A stretch of DNA of 64,000 nt from Cladosporium sp. IMV 00045 (taxonomy: Eukaryota; Ascomycota; Dothideomycetes; Cladosporiales; Cladosporiaceae). The position numbers were made by a program, and so were the translations under genes. The notes under the pieces are model-generated. The model made no database searches. It worked only from the letters and a program-made list of their open reading frames with translations, and was not told the DNA's origin. Numbering within the stretch: the first letter of the stretch is position 1; each line of letters opens with the position of its first letter. Shown piece by piece: positions 54,795 through 64,000 of the stretch. Location of the stretch: assembly GCA_001931905.2 (NCBI GenBank), contig MSJI02000882.1:39046-103045 (forward strand), read 5' to 3'.

Positions 54795-55181
54795 ATGACG
54801 GAGACCCCAATGGACCGAGCTTTGTCGATCAGCTGTTGCTATACCTCACCGACAGGACAGGTACATGTATGTTTGCAGTTGGTTGTGCAGAAATACCTGA
54901 CTGTACTGAGCCCAGTGATAAGGGACCTTCGTGTTTCTGGCATGCCGCAAGTGTTTGATGTACGATTACCCCCTCCTGGTACAGAGCAAACCGACGGTGA
55001 ATTGAAGCTCTTGTTGGGCAATCAAATAGCTGGTATCTTCAAAGCTCCGGCCTATCCAGAGGGATCATGGGTAGAAAAACCAATGATTATCAATCGCATC
55101 AAATCGCAGGTCGGTAACAAGATTGTACTTGCAAACCGCTGTACTACATTTCTCGTCCAACGTGAGGCACCGCAGTCATGA
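54795..55181 (+). CDS. Possible 128-residue hypothetical protein
   Basis: An ATG-initiated frame with balanced composition and ordered-looking stretches (VQKYLTVLSPVIRDLRVSGM, IVLANRCTTFLVQ), but no domain or splice evidence. It could be chance in the promoter region of AMD1. Confidence 0.25.
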   Translation: MTETPMDRALSISCCYTSPTGQVHVCLQLVVQKYLTVLSPVIRDLRVSGMPQVFDVRLPPPGTEQTDGELKLLLGNQIAGIFKAPAYPEGSWVEKPMIINRIKSQVGNKIVLANRCTTFLVQREAPQS

Positions 55182-55534
55182 CTCGAATCGAGACACATAT
55201 ACATCCGCTGTCAGCACGCACGCTAAATACTTCGGAAGCTTGCCTGTGCAGGATCGGATGACGTTCCACGTGCAACTATCGCTTTCGTATTGACCAAGGA
55301 GTCATGGTGTCCTTGTGATGCTGCTTGTCTTTGAGAATGCCTACTAAGAAACCATCAAAGACGAATGTCAGCCGACTGATGGAGCTTGCATGACTCGAGG
55401 AACAGGTTGACGAGTGGTGAGGGCTTTTACTTGGACAAAGATATTAGAAGACAACATAGACTGAAACGGATAAGGGGAACCGGATTGATCGCTCAAACCG
55501 ATGTCCACATGCTTAGTGAAGCTACTCATATCTA

Positions 55535-57540
55535 TCAGAACCCCCAAATCGCTTCCTGAAATGACGGCACGATGAATATTTTGGAACGCCTGCTTTCGTC
55601 TGACGTGTCTTCCGACCGCTCAGAGATGATCGCGTCGAGTAGTCGATTCTCATCCGGTGTCGTAGTGCCTTTGCGCTTGAACGTGAGACACGCAAGCATG
55701 TAGCGCTGTTGCCACGCATCAAGCTGTCCATCTTCATTCTCCTCAACTTGTTCAATGACTATCCGCCGAAAGTTTTTCCAATCAAGCAAATCATTGATCG
55801 AAACCAGCACCTCAAGGTGTGCCAACTCTATTGAGAAATGTGTGGTCCACACGAAAAGAGACGGGCGCGGATTGTCCAGACACGACTGGGGATCAGGGCA
55901 GACGATTCGCACGTCGAGCTCGTACGGGAACTCATCTTCAGCTCGCTGGCCTTTGTTTATGGGAAACTCAGAAGCGGGCACCTGAGCCAATATACGAGGC
56001 ATCCCATCTGCCATCCCCACATAGAAGTGCAAGATACTCAGATAATTCTGGCATGACTGCAGTGCCTGCTTGAGCAAAGGTGAAACGCCTCTGATCCCAT
56101 ACATGTAATTTGCGAGGCCACTCTCCCAAGGCAGATCTAACAGTGACAATAGCATTTTGATCATAAAGAGTGTGATGCTCCCGTCCTCGCCGTTGTCTTC
56201 CCAGGCGAGTATAACGCTATAATATCCTGAGTCCAGTCGCAGCTCCAAGATACTTTCACGATGTTGGGTATCGAGAATCCTGTATTTGAGCTCGAAGCGT
56301 GTCTCTAAAAGCTTGCTGAGAGCATGTATGAAGACAGATGTCTTTTCATCGTAGAACATCAGTTCCAATGTACGCCAGGGTCTAGTTTTCCAGAGCCTTC
56401 GCATGAGCATGACGAGCATCCAACATGGCGAAATACTTGAACCTAGATTCTCCATGTGACCCAGAACGTAGTCAAATAAGTATCGTAAGTATCGCTCGGT
56501 GCAGGCCCACCAAAACACCAAGTCCGAGTTGAGGTAAGAAGGCATGCTGCGTGGTCTGGAGAGACGAAAAGGCTCAGGCTCAATGAATTGTTGGGAGGCG
56601 TAGCGCGATTGGATATCCCTTCGTCCAAACTCCTCGGGGTTGAAGCGCAAAAGGTAGCTTCTTAGTTCATCAAGCTCCGGAGCGATGTTACCTGCTTCAT
56701 GGAGTCGAAACGTGACCTCCAGGCACCGTATGATGCGCCCCACACGATCGACAGTCCTATCAAGTTCAAATGAACATCTGGCTTCCCAGCCCCGAGCTGG
56801 ACCATGGATCAACAGCGCGATTCGACTTTGGTGTAGAGACGAGGCGAACTCGGCGTTAGATTTGGTCGTCAGATCCCCAAGGGCGTCGCTTTCGTGCTCT
56901 TTGATGTATTCGTAAACCGAACGATCTCACTGTCCATGTATTTGACAACTTCGATCGCTCTGCCTTCCAATGGTATTCTTTGACGCTCGGCAATGGTGGT
57001 CAGCCATTCTTGACGCAGACCGACTGTGTGAGAATGCCTTGGCTGCTGCAAGCCCCACACCTGTTCTGCCTTGTCCTCATCATCATCATCATCATCATCA
57101 TCAGATCGGTCTCCTAAGCGACTGTCGTAGAAGAGTAAGCCCCCGCTTTGTGCACAAACTTGTTCAACACTCTGGTCGCAAGCCTCAGTAAATTCCGGGT
57201 AGTTTTTCAAGCTTCCAGGGAGCCTGGCGGCCATCATCGACGCAACATCTGTCTTGTTCGACGTCAACTTGTCCAACATGGCCACGTGGAAGTAGAAGCG
57301 TGAATTACTACCACGAGAATTGGCGAGAAGAGTTCCGATCAACCTATCGAGACCCTTGTCTGCTAAACAGTCGTCGATCACTCTCTTTTCTCGCCTGATC
57401 AAGCTCAAGCTGAAGGCAAAGACACATCGCTGCCTCAGTGGCCGGCACAATATCATCTGCATGAGCTGAGCGCCACTGCGGAGCACTACGCGAGACTCTT
57501 GTATCAGGTGGTGTCTTTGCAGTAATCCATTGCCGCATAT
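55535..57540 (-). pseudogene. Fungal hypothetical protein gene with a disrupted frame
   Basis: Two long minus-strand frames form one apparent protein of about 650 residues. The upstream part ends with EVVKYMDSEIVRF, then a stop at 56869. The downstream part is coding-like from VYEYIKEHESDALGD, starting at about 56917 in another frame, and runs to 55535. The switch must lie at about 56914-56929. A single missing base explains it. The alternative 59-bp intron has a poor GTCAAA donor and would remove well-formed coding sequence. Upstream there is an Asp8 tract from a GAT repeat (about 57077-57105). Helical sequence dominates (LLFYDSRLGD, WWACTERYLRYLFDYVLGHM). Family unrecognised; the N-terminal start is unclear. 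Confidence 0.55.
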
Positions 57541-58564
57541 TCACCAATCGTTCCGCGGGTTACGCTGCATGTAGCTGGGCGGCACCGTAAGTACATCGGG
57601 TGCTGACTGGCGGATGGGATGTTGTACAACGGACGGTCCTCGAATCAAACAACCCAATATTCTTGCATAATCGTAGCGCATAGACCGTTCCCTGTTCGGA
57701 TGGTGTATTGGTACGACGAAATGTGCTGTTTGCCTTCCGGTGAGGAATGTCGTCTTTCGTTCTTGAGCCTGCGTATACTTCACCATCAGGATTGGATCAA
57801 GATGTAGAACAACAATCAGGCAAACCTCTTCCTGAAGTAGAAGCGAGTGCTAAGAATTGGCGACCTACCCTGAAGAATGCGTATACTTCGCAAAAGTCAG
57901 GGTGTGTTGTCCATCCTGACGGCTCAAGAGAGCACCCTGATTCGACTTCAAACGGTACATCTTGCACCTGATCTTGAATAACTGATGATTCTCAAAGTGG
58001 ACGCAACGTGATGGAACACCAGTCGAGAGCTCTGCAGTCCCGATGAAACATCATAATTAAGAGCATAGCCCTTCAGTGAGTCTCGACCGCTTAGGAGATG
58101 CCTCTGTCTGGATTACTTGGACGGGATTAGGGTGAGATGCTTGTGCCCAGGGAGGCCGCACTGTTAATGAATGCATGTGGTGGAGTTGAAAAGTGCCAGC
58201 CATCAAGAGACCTTTCCTGATACCGGGAGAGAGCTCTAGATATCGGAAGTGAGCTCCGACACACGTGATCCTTATCAGTTTTCCGGATGATAAGACACGA
58301 CTGCATTTGATGATGGCTGCTCCCTCTCTCGACAACCCCGCATCGGCCGACAAGCATATCCTATTCTATAGGGTAAGTCAATGGACGCACTACTCTCCTC
58401 GGCCGTGTCTCAATGGTCGGACCAGTCGGTGAAGAGGGGGCAATGCACCGAAGTCAACAAACTCATGGCTAGACCAGATGTTGATTATCTATAGGGTAAT
58501 CTGGGGTAAGTTATAGGGTAATGCCACTTCAGTCTGGGGGAGCAGCATCATATCAACCGCCAAT
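57541..58564. other. Intergenic; three copies of a TATAGGGTAA motif near 58366-58521
   Basis: No confident gene; an 81-residue minus-strand frame (57541-57786) could be a missed first exon of the neighbour. TATAGGGTAA occurs at about 58367, 58490 and 58512, in the 200 bp upstream of the threonine aldolase start. Confidence 0.45.
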
Positions 58565-60090
58565 ATGCGACTTCAAGCGCGCCCTACACACGCCCTGAAC
58601 ACCTCACAATGGCCTTTTTCACTCACCTCCCGTCTCATCGGTCAAATCACATCCCCGGCAATGCTCGTGCCGCGAGCTCTGCTGGCAACGAGGCCAAGTA
58701 TACAACCATCCTCTGCCCTCCCCTCGTCTTGCCGCTGCGTTTTCTCTGCTACTCCTCTTTCTTCACCTCTCGTCCATCACCATCTCCGTTCCACACAACC
58801 TCTCCTCAAGACAAGAGCAAGGAATATGGTCACTGCCGCCAACAATGCCCCTGCCTATGCGCAGCAGAACATTGAGCAAGAAGCCGTACACCAATCCAGT
58901 GGCTCCGCCAAAGTCAACAACTGGGCTCACCCAGGCCCGGCGGCATTCGACTTTCGCAGTATGTCTACATGAACTCCTCTTTCACCACAAATCGCACTCC
59001 AGCCTTCTAACTCTCATGCCTCCTCCCAGGCGACATCGTCACGACGCCCACCTCCCGCATGCTCGCAGCAATCGCCAGCACCACCCTCCTCGACGACGTG
59101 ATGGACGGCGGCGCAGACCCCACCACCAACTCCCTCGAAGCCTTCATCGCCGACCTGACAGGCAAGGAAACCGCCCTCCTCGTCTGCTCCGGCACGATGG
59201 GCAACCAAGTCGCCATCCGCACCCACCTCACAACCCCTCCCCACAGCGTCGTCACCGACCACCGCAGCCACATCCTCGAATGGGAAGCAGGCGGCGTCGC
59301 CGCCCTATGCGGCGCCCTCGTCAAAGGTGTCGTCCCCGCCAACGGCAACTACCTCACCCTCGAGGACTTGAAGAATTCCTGCGTCCTCAGCGACGACGTC
59401 CACGCCTGCCCTACAAAACTCATCAGCTTGGAAAACACTCTTGGAGGCGTCATCACTCCCCTCGCCGAATGCCGGCGCATGAGCGAATGGGCTCGCCAGC
59501 ACGGTATCACAATGCACCTGGACGGCGCGCGGCTGTGGGAGGCCGTGGCGGCCGGTGCGGGCACACTGAAGGAATACAGCGACTGCTTCGACAGCATCTC
59601 CCTCTGCTTCAGCAAGGGCCTCGGCGCCCCCATCGGCAGCATCCTAGTCGGCTCGCAAACCTTCCGCACCCGCGCCAGGCACATCCGCAAGATGATCGGC
59701 GGCGGACTGAGGCAGGCCGGTGTCGTCACGGCGCCTGCCCGCGTGGCCGTGGAAGACACTTTCCTTGGCGGACTGCTCAAGGCGAGCCATGTGCGCGCGC
59801 GTCAGATCGCGTATATGTGGGTTGGCTACGGAGGCAAGCTCACCGCGCCGACGGAGACGAACATGGTCTGGTTCGACCTGGCGCACGCGGGCACGGATGC
59901 TAAGAAGTTCATTGAAGATGGCGAGAAGCTTGGTCTCAGGCTCATGGGAGGCAGGCTCGTCGTGCATTATCAGATTAGCAATGAGGCTGTAAGGAGGCTG
60001 AATGAGTTGATGCAGGTTGTGCTGAAGGGGAAGAAGACTAATGGGAAGGTTGAGCTGGGAGCCGAGAAGTTGTCCATTGAGGCTGAGTAG
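58565..60090 (+). CDS. GLY1: L-threonine (allo-threonine) aldolase, PLP-dependent
   Basis: Exons 58565-58958 and 59030-60090 (71-bp intron, GTATGT..TCCCAG) give 484 residues. The splice restores FDFRSDIVTTPTSRM, the N-terminal signature. The PLP site reads SLCFSKGLGAPIGS (Schiff-base Lys), with TMHLDGARLWEA (Asp binding the pyridine N), CSGTMGNQVAIRTH and SLENTLGG. It cleaves threonine/allo-threonine to glycine and acetaldehyde. The first about 85 residues are Arg/Ser-rich without acids, like a mitochondrial presequence. An internal ATG (MVTAANNAPAYA, about 58826) could start a cytosolic form of the usual family length, so dual targeting is possible. Confidence 0.94.
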
Positions 60091-60419
60091 ATGTGTCACT
60101 TCTTGAATGTTTGACAGAAGAGGACGTGTTAGGCTGTGGTTGATGTCTTGATCAGAATACATAGATACTATATATAACGGGGTGAGATGATCCGCAAAAT
60201 GAGAAACGCTTTGATATGACCAGAAATTCAGAAACCATGATGACTTGACAAATGCTCTTTTCGAAGGCGTTCCTCCTGTCCCATCTTCATTATTAGCCGG
60301 TCGCTCGCATGAGCCCGTGTTCTTGAATTCCACAAGTAATCACCTCAATTCTCAATAGTTGCATGCCAAGATCATCCTCCACCTTTTAAGCCAGGCACAC
60401 CTGACAGAGGCGAGCCCAT
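60091..60419. other. Intergenic between convergent genes
   Basis: 3' regions only. Confidence 0.5.
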
Positions 60420-61559
60420 TCACAAGAACGCAGCGAAGACAACCGCCGCAACACCAATCGCCACACCACTCTGCGCGCCCGAACGGGAAGCAAGAGCAGT
60501 CGCCGCAGCCGGCGCAGTGGGCGTGATAGACAGCGTCAGGCTCTGCGTCGTGGCGTTTTGTCCTGTGCCCGGAGAGGATGCGGTGGGCTGGGTGTTGTTT
60601 TGCGGCGAGGTGGTTGTAGTGTTCAAGCCATTGTTGAATGGCGGGGTGGCAGATGCGGTTGCGTTGTTGGATGGAACGGTGGGGAGGGTTATGGTGTGCG
60701 TGATTTGGTCTGAACGAGAGGAGTCTGTGGCGTCGGCCGTGTTGGTGGGAGAGGAGAAGGGCCAGTGGGGTGGGGCAGAAGTTGAGGTGTCGGTTCCTGA
60801 AGAGGTGGGACCTGGGCCGTGGTATGGAGCTGAGGATGGGTAGATGGTGGAGGAGGTGCTGGTGGCTTCGTCTTCGTTTTCCCCGTTGTCAACGTCGGTG
60901 CCGCAGGAGCTTTGGATGTAGGCACGCGCGGCTGGAGAAAAAGAAGGTCAGCGAGATGTCTTCAAAAATGTCTGGGGCATATCAAGATACCTTCAAGCTC
61001 ATTGAGACAGGTCAGTCTCGCACTGCGTCCGCCCTTGAAGATACATTGGCCACTGCTCATGGCATCGAAATCCGCTTCGTCAGCTCCGCCCATGCAGTCT
61101 TCACCAGAGAAGACCATGACCCTGCACCCCTTGCTGGCACGAACGCGGGAGACGCCTTGAGCGACGAAGCTCTTGAAGCCATAAGGGCTGTTGGTGCAGG
61201 ATCCATTGAGAGGCAGGGTGACGGCAGAAGACTCGCTTTCGGAATTCTCGCTCGGTCCGTACGATTGTTGGCACGAGTACTTGGCTTTGGGGGAGATGGA
61301 GACGTCCAGGCTGGCGATCAAGTTCTGAGTGGCTGGTGGATTGGGACAGACTCTGGCCAGGCAGGGAGTCAGGACCGAGAGGGCAGACTCGGCGCAGAGA
61401 GTCGTCTGAGCTTCTGTGAGGCAGGTTTGCTGGGATGGCGTTAGCTTGTGGATGATGGTTGAAGGGATTGGGGATGCAGACAAGGCAGAACGGGGTGTCT
61501 CCCTGGCAGTTGGCGAGGCTGAGAGTGGCAAGGATTGTGAGAAAGGGTGTGAGTGACAT
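60420..61559 (-). CDS. Secreted Cys-rich, Ser/Thr-rich GPI-anchored surface protein
   Basis: Exons 61482-61559, 60991-61429 and 60420-60931 (introns 52 and 59 bp) give 342 residues. The first intron starts GTCTGC and has a perfect CTAAC branch site before CCCAG; the second is GTATCT..CTCCAG. Signal peptide MSLTPFLTILATLSLANC. A Cys-rich domain follows (PFCLQTCLTEAQTTLCAES, LTPCLARVCPNPP), spaced somewhat like CFEM/surface modules though not a clear CFEM match. More cysteines lie up to about 170 (YSCQQ, GSCTNS, SGQCIF). The second half is a Ser/Thr/Pro stalk, and the end ALASRSGAQSGVAIGVAAVVFAAFL fits a GPI-attachment signal. Likely cell-wall or plasma-membrane adhesin/sensor. Confidence 0.8.
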
Positions 61560-62904
61560 TGTGTAAGATTGGATGGAATGGGGGTCTTGGTCTGGGTGTT
61601 GTTTGAACGAATGGATGTCTTGGTGGCAGACGGGTTGAGGATGAATTGGCGAGAGTGGAGGACGGGGAGAAGAGAGCGAGAAAATGTGATGAGATGGTGA
61701 AGTGGGCTCATTGCAGACTTGCCGGAGCGAGTGCTACTAACTATGAAGATGCCTTGAGATGGAGAAGGTGGCCCCAAGATGAAGAAAGCGTGGCTCTGAT
61801 AAAGGCAAGTGCCTGGAGGATGTCCGCGAATTCATGACAGGCAGTCGATGTATTTACATGTACTGACCTATAATCAACAGACAGCAGGCATGGAATCGGC
61901 ATCAATGATTTCCAAGGTAGAATGCGTAGTACCCGCGGAGACAAACCATTGAAGTGCTGGTTTCTCGACATGAGCTAATGAGCGGAATCGACCATCTGAC
62001 TGTACGGCTCTTGAGGTGAAGTAGAGGCAGCAATGCCCTCCTTCCTCTCTGACCATCACAAATCACAAAGACGCGCGTCGTGTGATTCTGACCTTGGGAT
62101 GTGAGTATCGCCTTCCGGTTCCGGGTGACGAGGTAGGTATACAACATTGAATTTCTTGCGCCAGTCGTGCTGGTGTTGCTCAAGCAGATGCCGCTGGTGT
62201 TTGTGGTATACAGCAAGAGTGAAGCTACCTAATTTGTCAATGGACACTTCAATGTACTCTCATCAGAATGATCTCTGCTCATCCACCCTTGCGTTCTTTT
62301 GACATCCTGCCGACGTGCTCTTGCAAGGAAATCTCACGGGAAAGCCGTTGCTTTTTTGTTTTTTTTTTCTTTATATCTGCCATTGAAAGATCCATTGAAG
62401 GTATCGGTGGAAAACAAGTTAGAACGACCGGATATTCATCCTAAATGGGTATGCTCGCATCGGGAGAGACTTGGCGTGGTCTAGTTTGTAAGAGTAGTAC
62501 GAGGTCGAATCTTGCAAGGTTGCCATCTTCACCACCAAGACATCCACGGATGGTGTAGGATCAAGATTGATCGATCATCCTCGGCCTGGGCATTCGAGAT
62601 CTCCGTTTGCGCGCAGGCGCGGAGAAAGGCGGAGGAGCATCGGAGGCGGGAGTGGGCTTTGCTTAGTGAAAGGATGGCCGTGATTGGCCGAATGCCTCCC
62701 TGTAGCTTCTGCCACATGCCGGGGGAGGCAGTCTTCATCATCGACTTTCTGTGGGAGAACCAGACGACCTGCTCCAACACCACCACCACCACCACCCTCC
62801 AATCTCCACTCCTCCCATTCTTTCATTACATCCGGTGTTGCTTCAGCAGGGTGCAGCTCTTCCCTTCTCTCCTCCCCTCTACCACCACCAATACCACTGC
62901 CAAC
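61560..62904. other. 1.3-kb gap with divergent promoters
   Basis: Promoters of the GPI protein (minus) and SDH1 (plus). CACCACC microsatellite-like repeats at about 62780-62797 and a CT-rich leader precede SDH1. No gene seen. Confidence 0.5.
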
Positions 62905-64000
62905 ATGTACACTTCCGGCATGAGGCAGTTCGGCGCCGCCTCAAGACTCTCGCGCCAGCTCCAAGTCCGCAACTTCTCCCGCACCGCGCCTGCGAAGAAG
63001 ATCATCACCCCCAATGGCCCTCTCCGCGCGAAGGAGGCCTCTCCTCTCCTCAACAACAAGTACCCCATCATCGACCACGAATACGATGCCCTCGTCGTCG
63101 GCGCCGGTGGTGCCGGTCTGCGCGCTGCCTTCGGTCTCGCCGAGGCTGGCTTCAACACCGCCTGTATCTCCAAGCTCTTTCCCACCAGATCGCACACTGT
63201 CGCCGCCCAGGGTGGTATCAACGCCGCGCTCGGAAACATGCACAAGGATGACTGGAGGTGGCACATGTACGACACCGTGAAGGGTTCCGACTGGCTGGGA
63301 GACCAGGACGCCATTCACTACATGACAAGAGAAGCCCCTGCGTCCGTCATTGAGCTCGAGAACTACGGCTGCCCATTCTCGCGTACCGACGACGGCAAGA
63401 TTTACCAGCGTGCTTTCGGTGGTCAGAGCCAGGACTACGGCAAGGGTGGCCAGGCCTACCGCTGCTGCGCCGCCGCTGACCGTACTGGACACGCTCTTCT
63501 GCACACTCTCTACGGCCAGTCTCTCCGCCACAACACCAACTATTTCATTGAGTTCTTCGCCATCGACCTGATCATGGAGGACGGCGAGTGCAAGGGTGTC
63601 ATTGCCTACAACCAGGAGGACGGCACTCTGCACCGCTTCCGCTCTCACCACACTGTCCTTGCCACCGGTGGTTACGGCCGTGCTTACTTCTCTTGCACTT
63701 CCGCCCACACTTGCACTGGTGACGGTATGGCTATGGTCGCTCGCGCTGGTCTTCCCAACCAGGATCTGGAGTTCGTTCAGTTCCACCCTACTGGTATCTA
63801 CGGCGCTGGCTGCCTGATTACCGAGGGCTCCCGTGGTGAGGGTGGATACCTCCTCAACAGCGAGGGTGAGCGTTTCATGGAGCGTTACGCCCCTACCGCC
63901 AAGGATCTTGCTTCTCGCGACGTTGTCAGCCGTAGCATGACCATGGAGATCCGCGAGGGCCGTGGTGTCGGTCCCGACAAGGACCACATCTACCTCCAGC
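62905..64000 (+). CDS. SDH1: Succinate dehydrogenase flavoprotein subunit (3' end outside window)
   Basis: From CAACATG the frame is open to the window edge, 365 codons of an expected about 640. A mitochondrial presequence ([20 protein letters not shown], then RNFSRTAP) is followed by the FAD site [40 protein letters not shown] has the His that carries covalent [20 protein letters not shown] and [25 protein letters not shown] form the substrate site. It oxidises succinate to fumarate in complex II on the matrix side of the inner membrane. A 348-residue open frame on the other strand here is only a shadow of its biased codon use. Confidence 0.97.
   Translation, partial: MYTSGMRQFGAASRLSRQLQVRNFSRTAPAKKIITPNGPLRAKEASPLLNNKYPIIDHEYDALVVGAGGAGLRAAFGLAEAGFNTACISKLFPTRSHTVAAQGGINAALGNMHKDDWRWHMYDTVKGSDWLGDQDAIHYMTREAPASVIELENYGCPFSRTDDGKIYQRAFGGQSQDYGKGGQAYRCCAAADRTGHALLHTLYGQSLRHNTNYFIEFFAIDLIMEDGECKGVIAYNQEDGTLHRFRSHHTVLATGGYGRAYFSCTSAHTCTGDGMAMVARAGLPNQDLEFVQFHPTGIYGAGCLITEGSRGEGGYLLNSEGERFMERYAPTAKDLASRDVVSRSMTMEIREGRGVGPDKDHIYLQ

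Noticed and set aside
62460..62530. tRNA-like B-box (GGTCGAATCT)
   Set aside because: No matching A-box or acceptor stem could be folded around it.
62941..63987. 348-residue open frame on the minus strand opposite SDH1
   Set aside because: Valine/Leu-rich low-information sequence opposite a strongly codon-biased, clearly identified gene; a shadow frame.
1..64000. CRISPR arrays, operons or ribosome binding sites
   Set aside because: Eukaryotic gene structure throughout; no regularly spaced short repeats seen.

Overview
This 64 kb window is from a filamentous ascomycete nuclear genome. Genes have short introns (about 52-120 bp) with GT..AG borders and CTAAC/CTGAC-like branch sites. Gene families include VPS10, GH37 trehalase, DHA1 drug/polyamine transporters, fungal-type transcription factors and a Cys-rich GPI protein. 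A large block carries the footprint of repeat-induced point mutation (RIP). Dothideomycetes is my best guess, but no marker here proves it.

Layout. (1) 1-3.3 kb: 3' end of a probable transcription factor, a laccase C-terminal relic, a small spliced Pro/Glu-rich gene, a possible Cys-motif gene and an imperfect palindrome. (2) About 3.3-18.8 kb: a RIP island nearly free of CA and TG dinucleotides. An older minus-strand chromodomain Ty3/gypsy element appears to be split by a younger plus-strand one (8868-17928) with two recognisable LTRs. Both have a long decayed reading frame on the opposite strand, tail-to-tail with pol. This is the most unusual feature. (3) 19-30.8 kb: VPS10 receptor, Nudix protein, small hydrophilic protein, secreted trehalase, secreted aspartoacylase-like deacylase. 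(4) 31.5-37 kb: DHA1 MFS transporter, methyltransferase, two paralogous tiny membrane proteins. (5) 37.3-40.8 kb: divergent RPT1 (26S proteasome ATPase) and CCT4 (TRiC chaperonin) sharing a promoter of about 0.5 kb. (6) 42-50.2 kb: two disordered hypothetical proteins, a MetE/UROD-fold protein, and a transcription-factor-like protein without a zinc cluster. (7) 51-64 kb: AMP deaminase, a frame-disrupted hypothetical gene, threonine aldolase, a Cys-rich GPI-anchored protein, and the 5' part of SDH1, which runs off the end.

Genes are individually transcribed and no metabolic cluster is evident. RPT1/CCT4 (protein quality control), VPS10 (vacuolar sorting), AMP deaminase and SDH1 are housekeeping. 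Trehalase, the deacylase, the GPI protein and the transporter act at or beyond the cell surface. Exon borders were set by reading splice sites and checking that the joined frame stays open. Transposon domain borders are approximate because RIP has filled the frames with stops.
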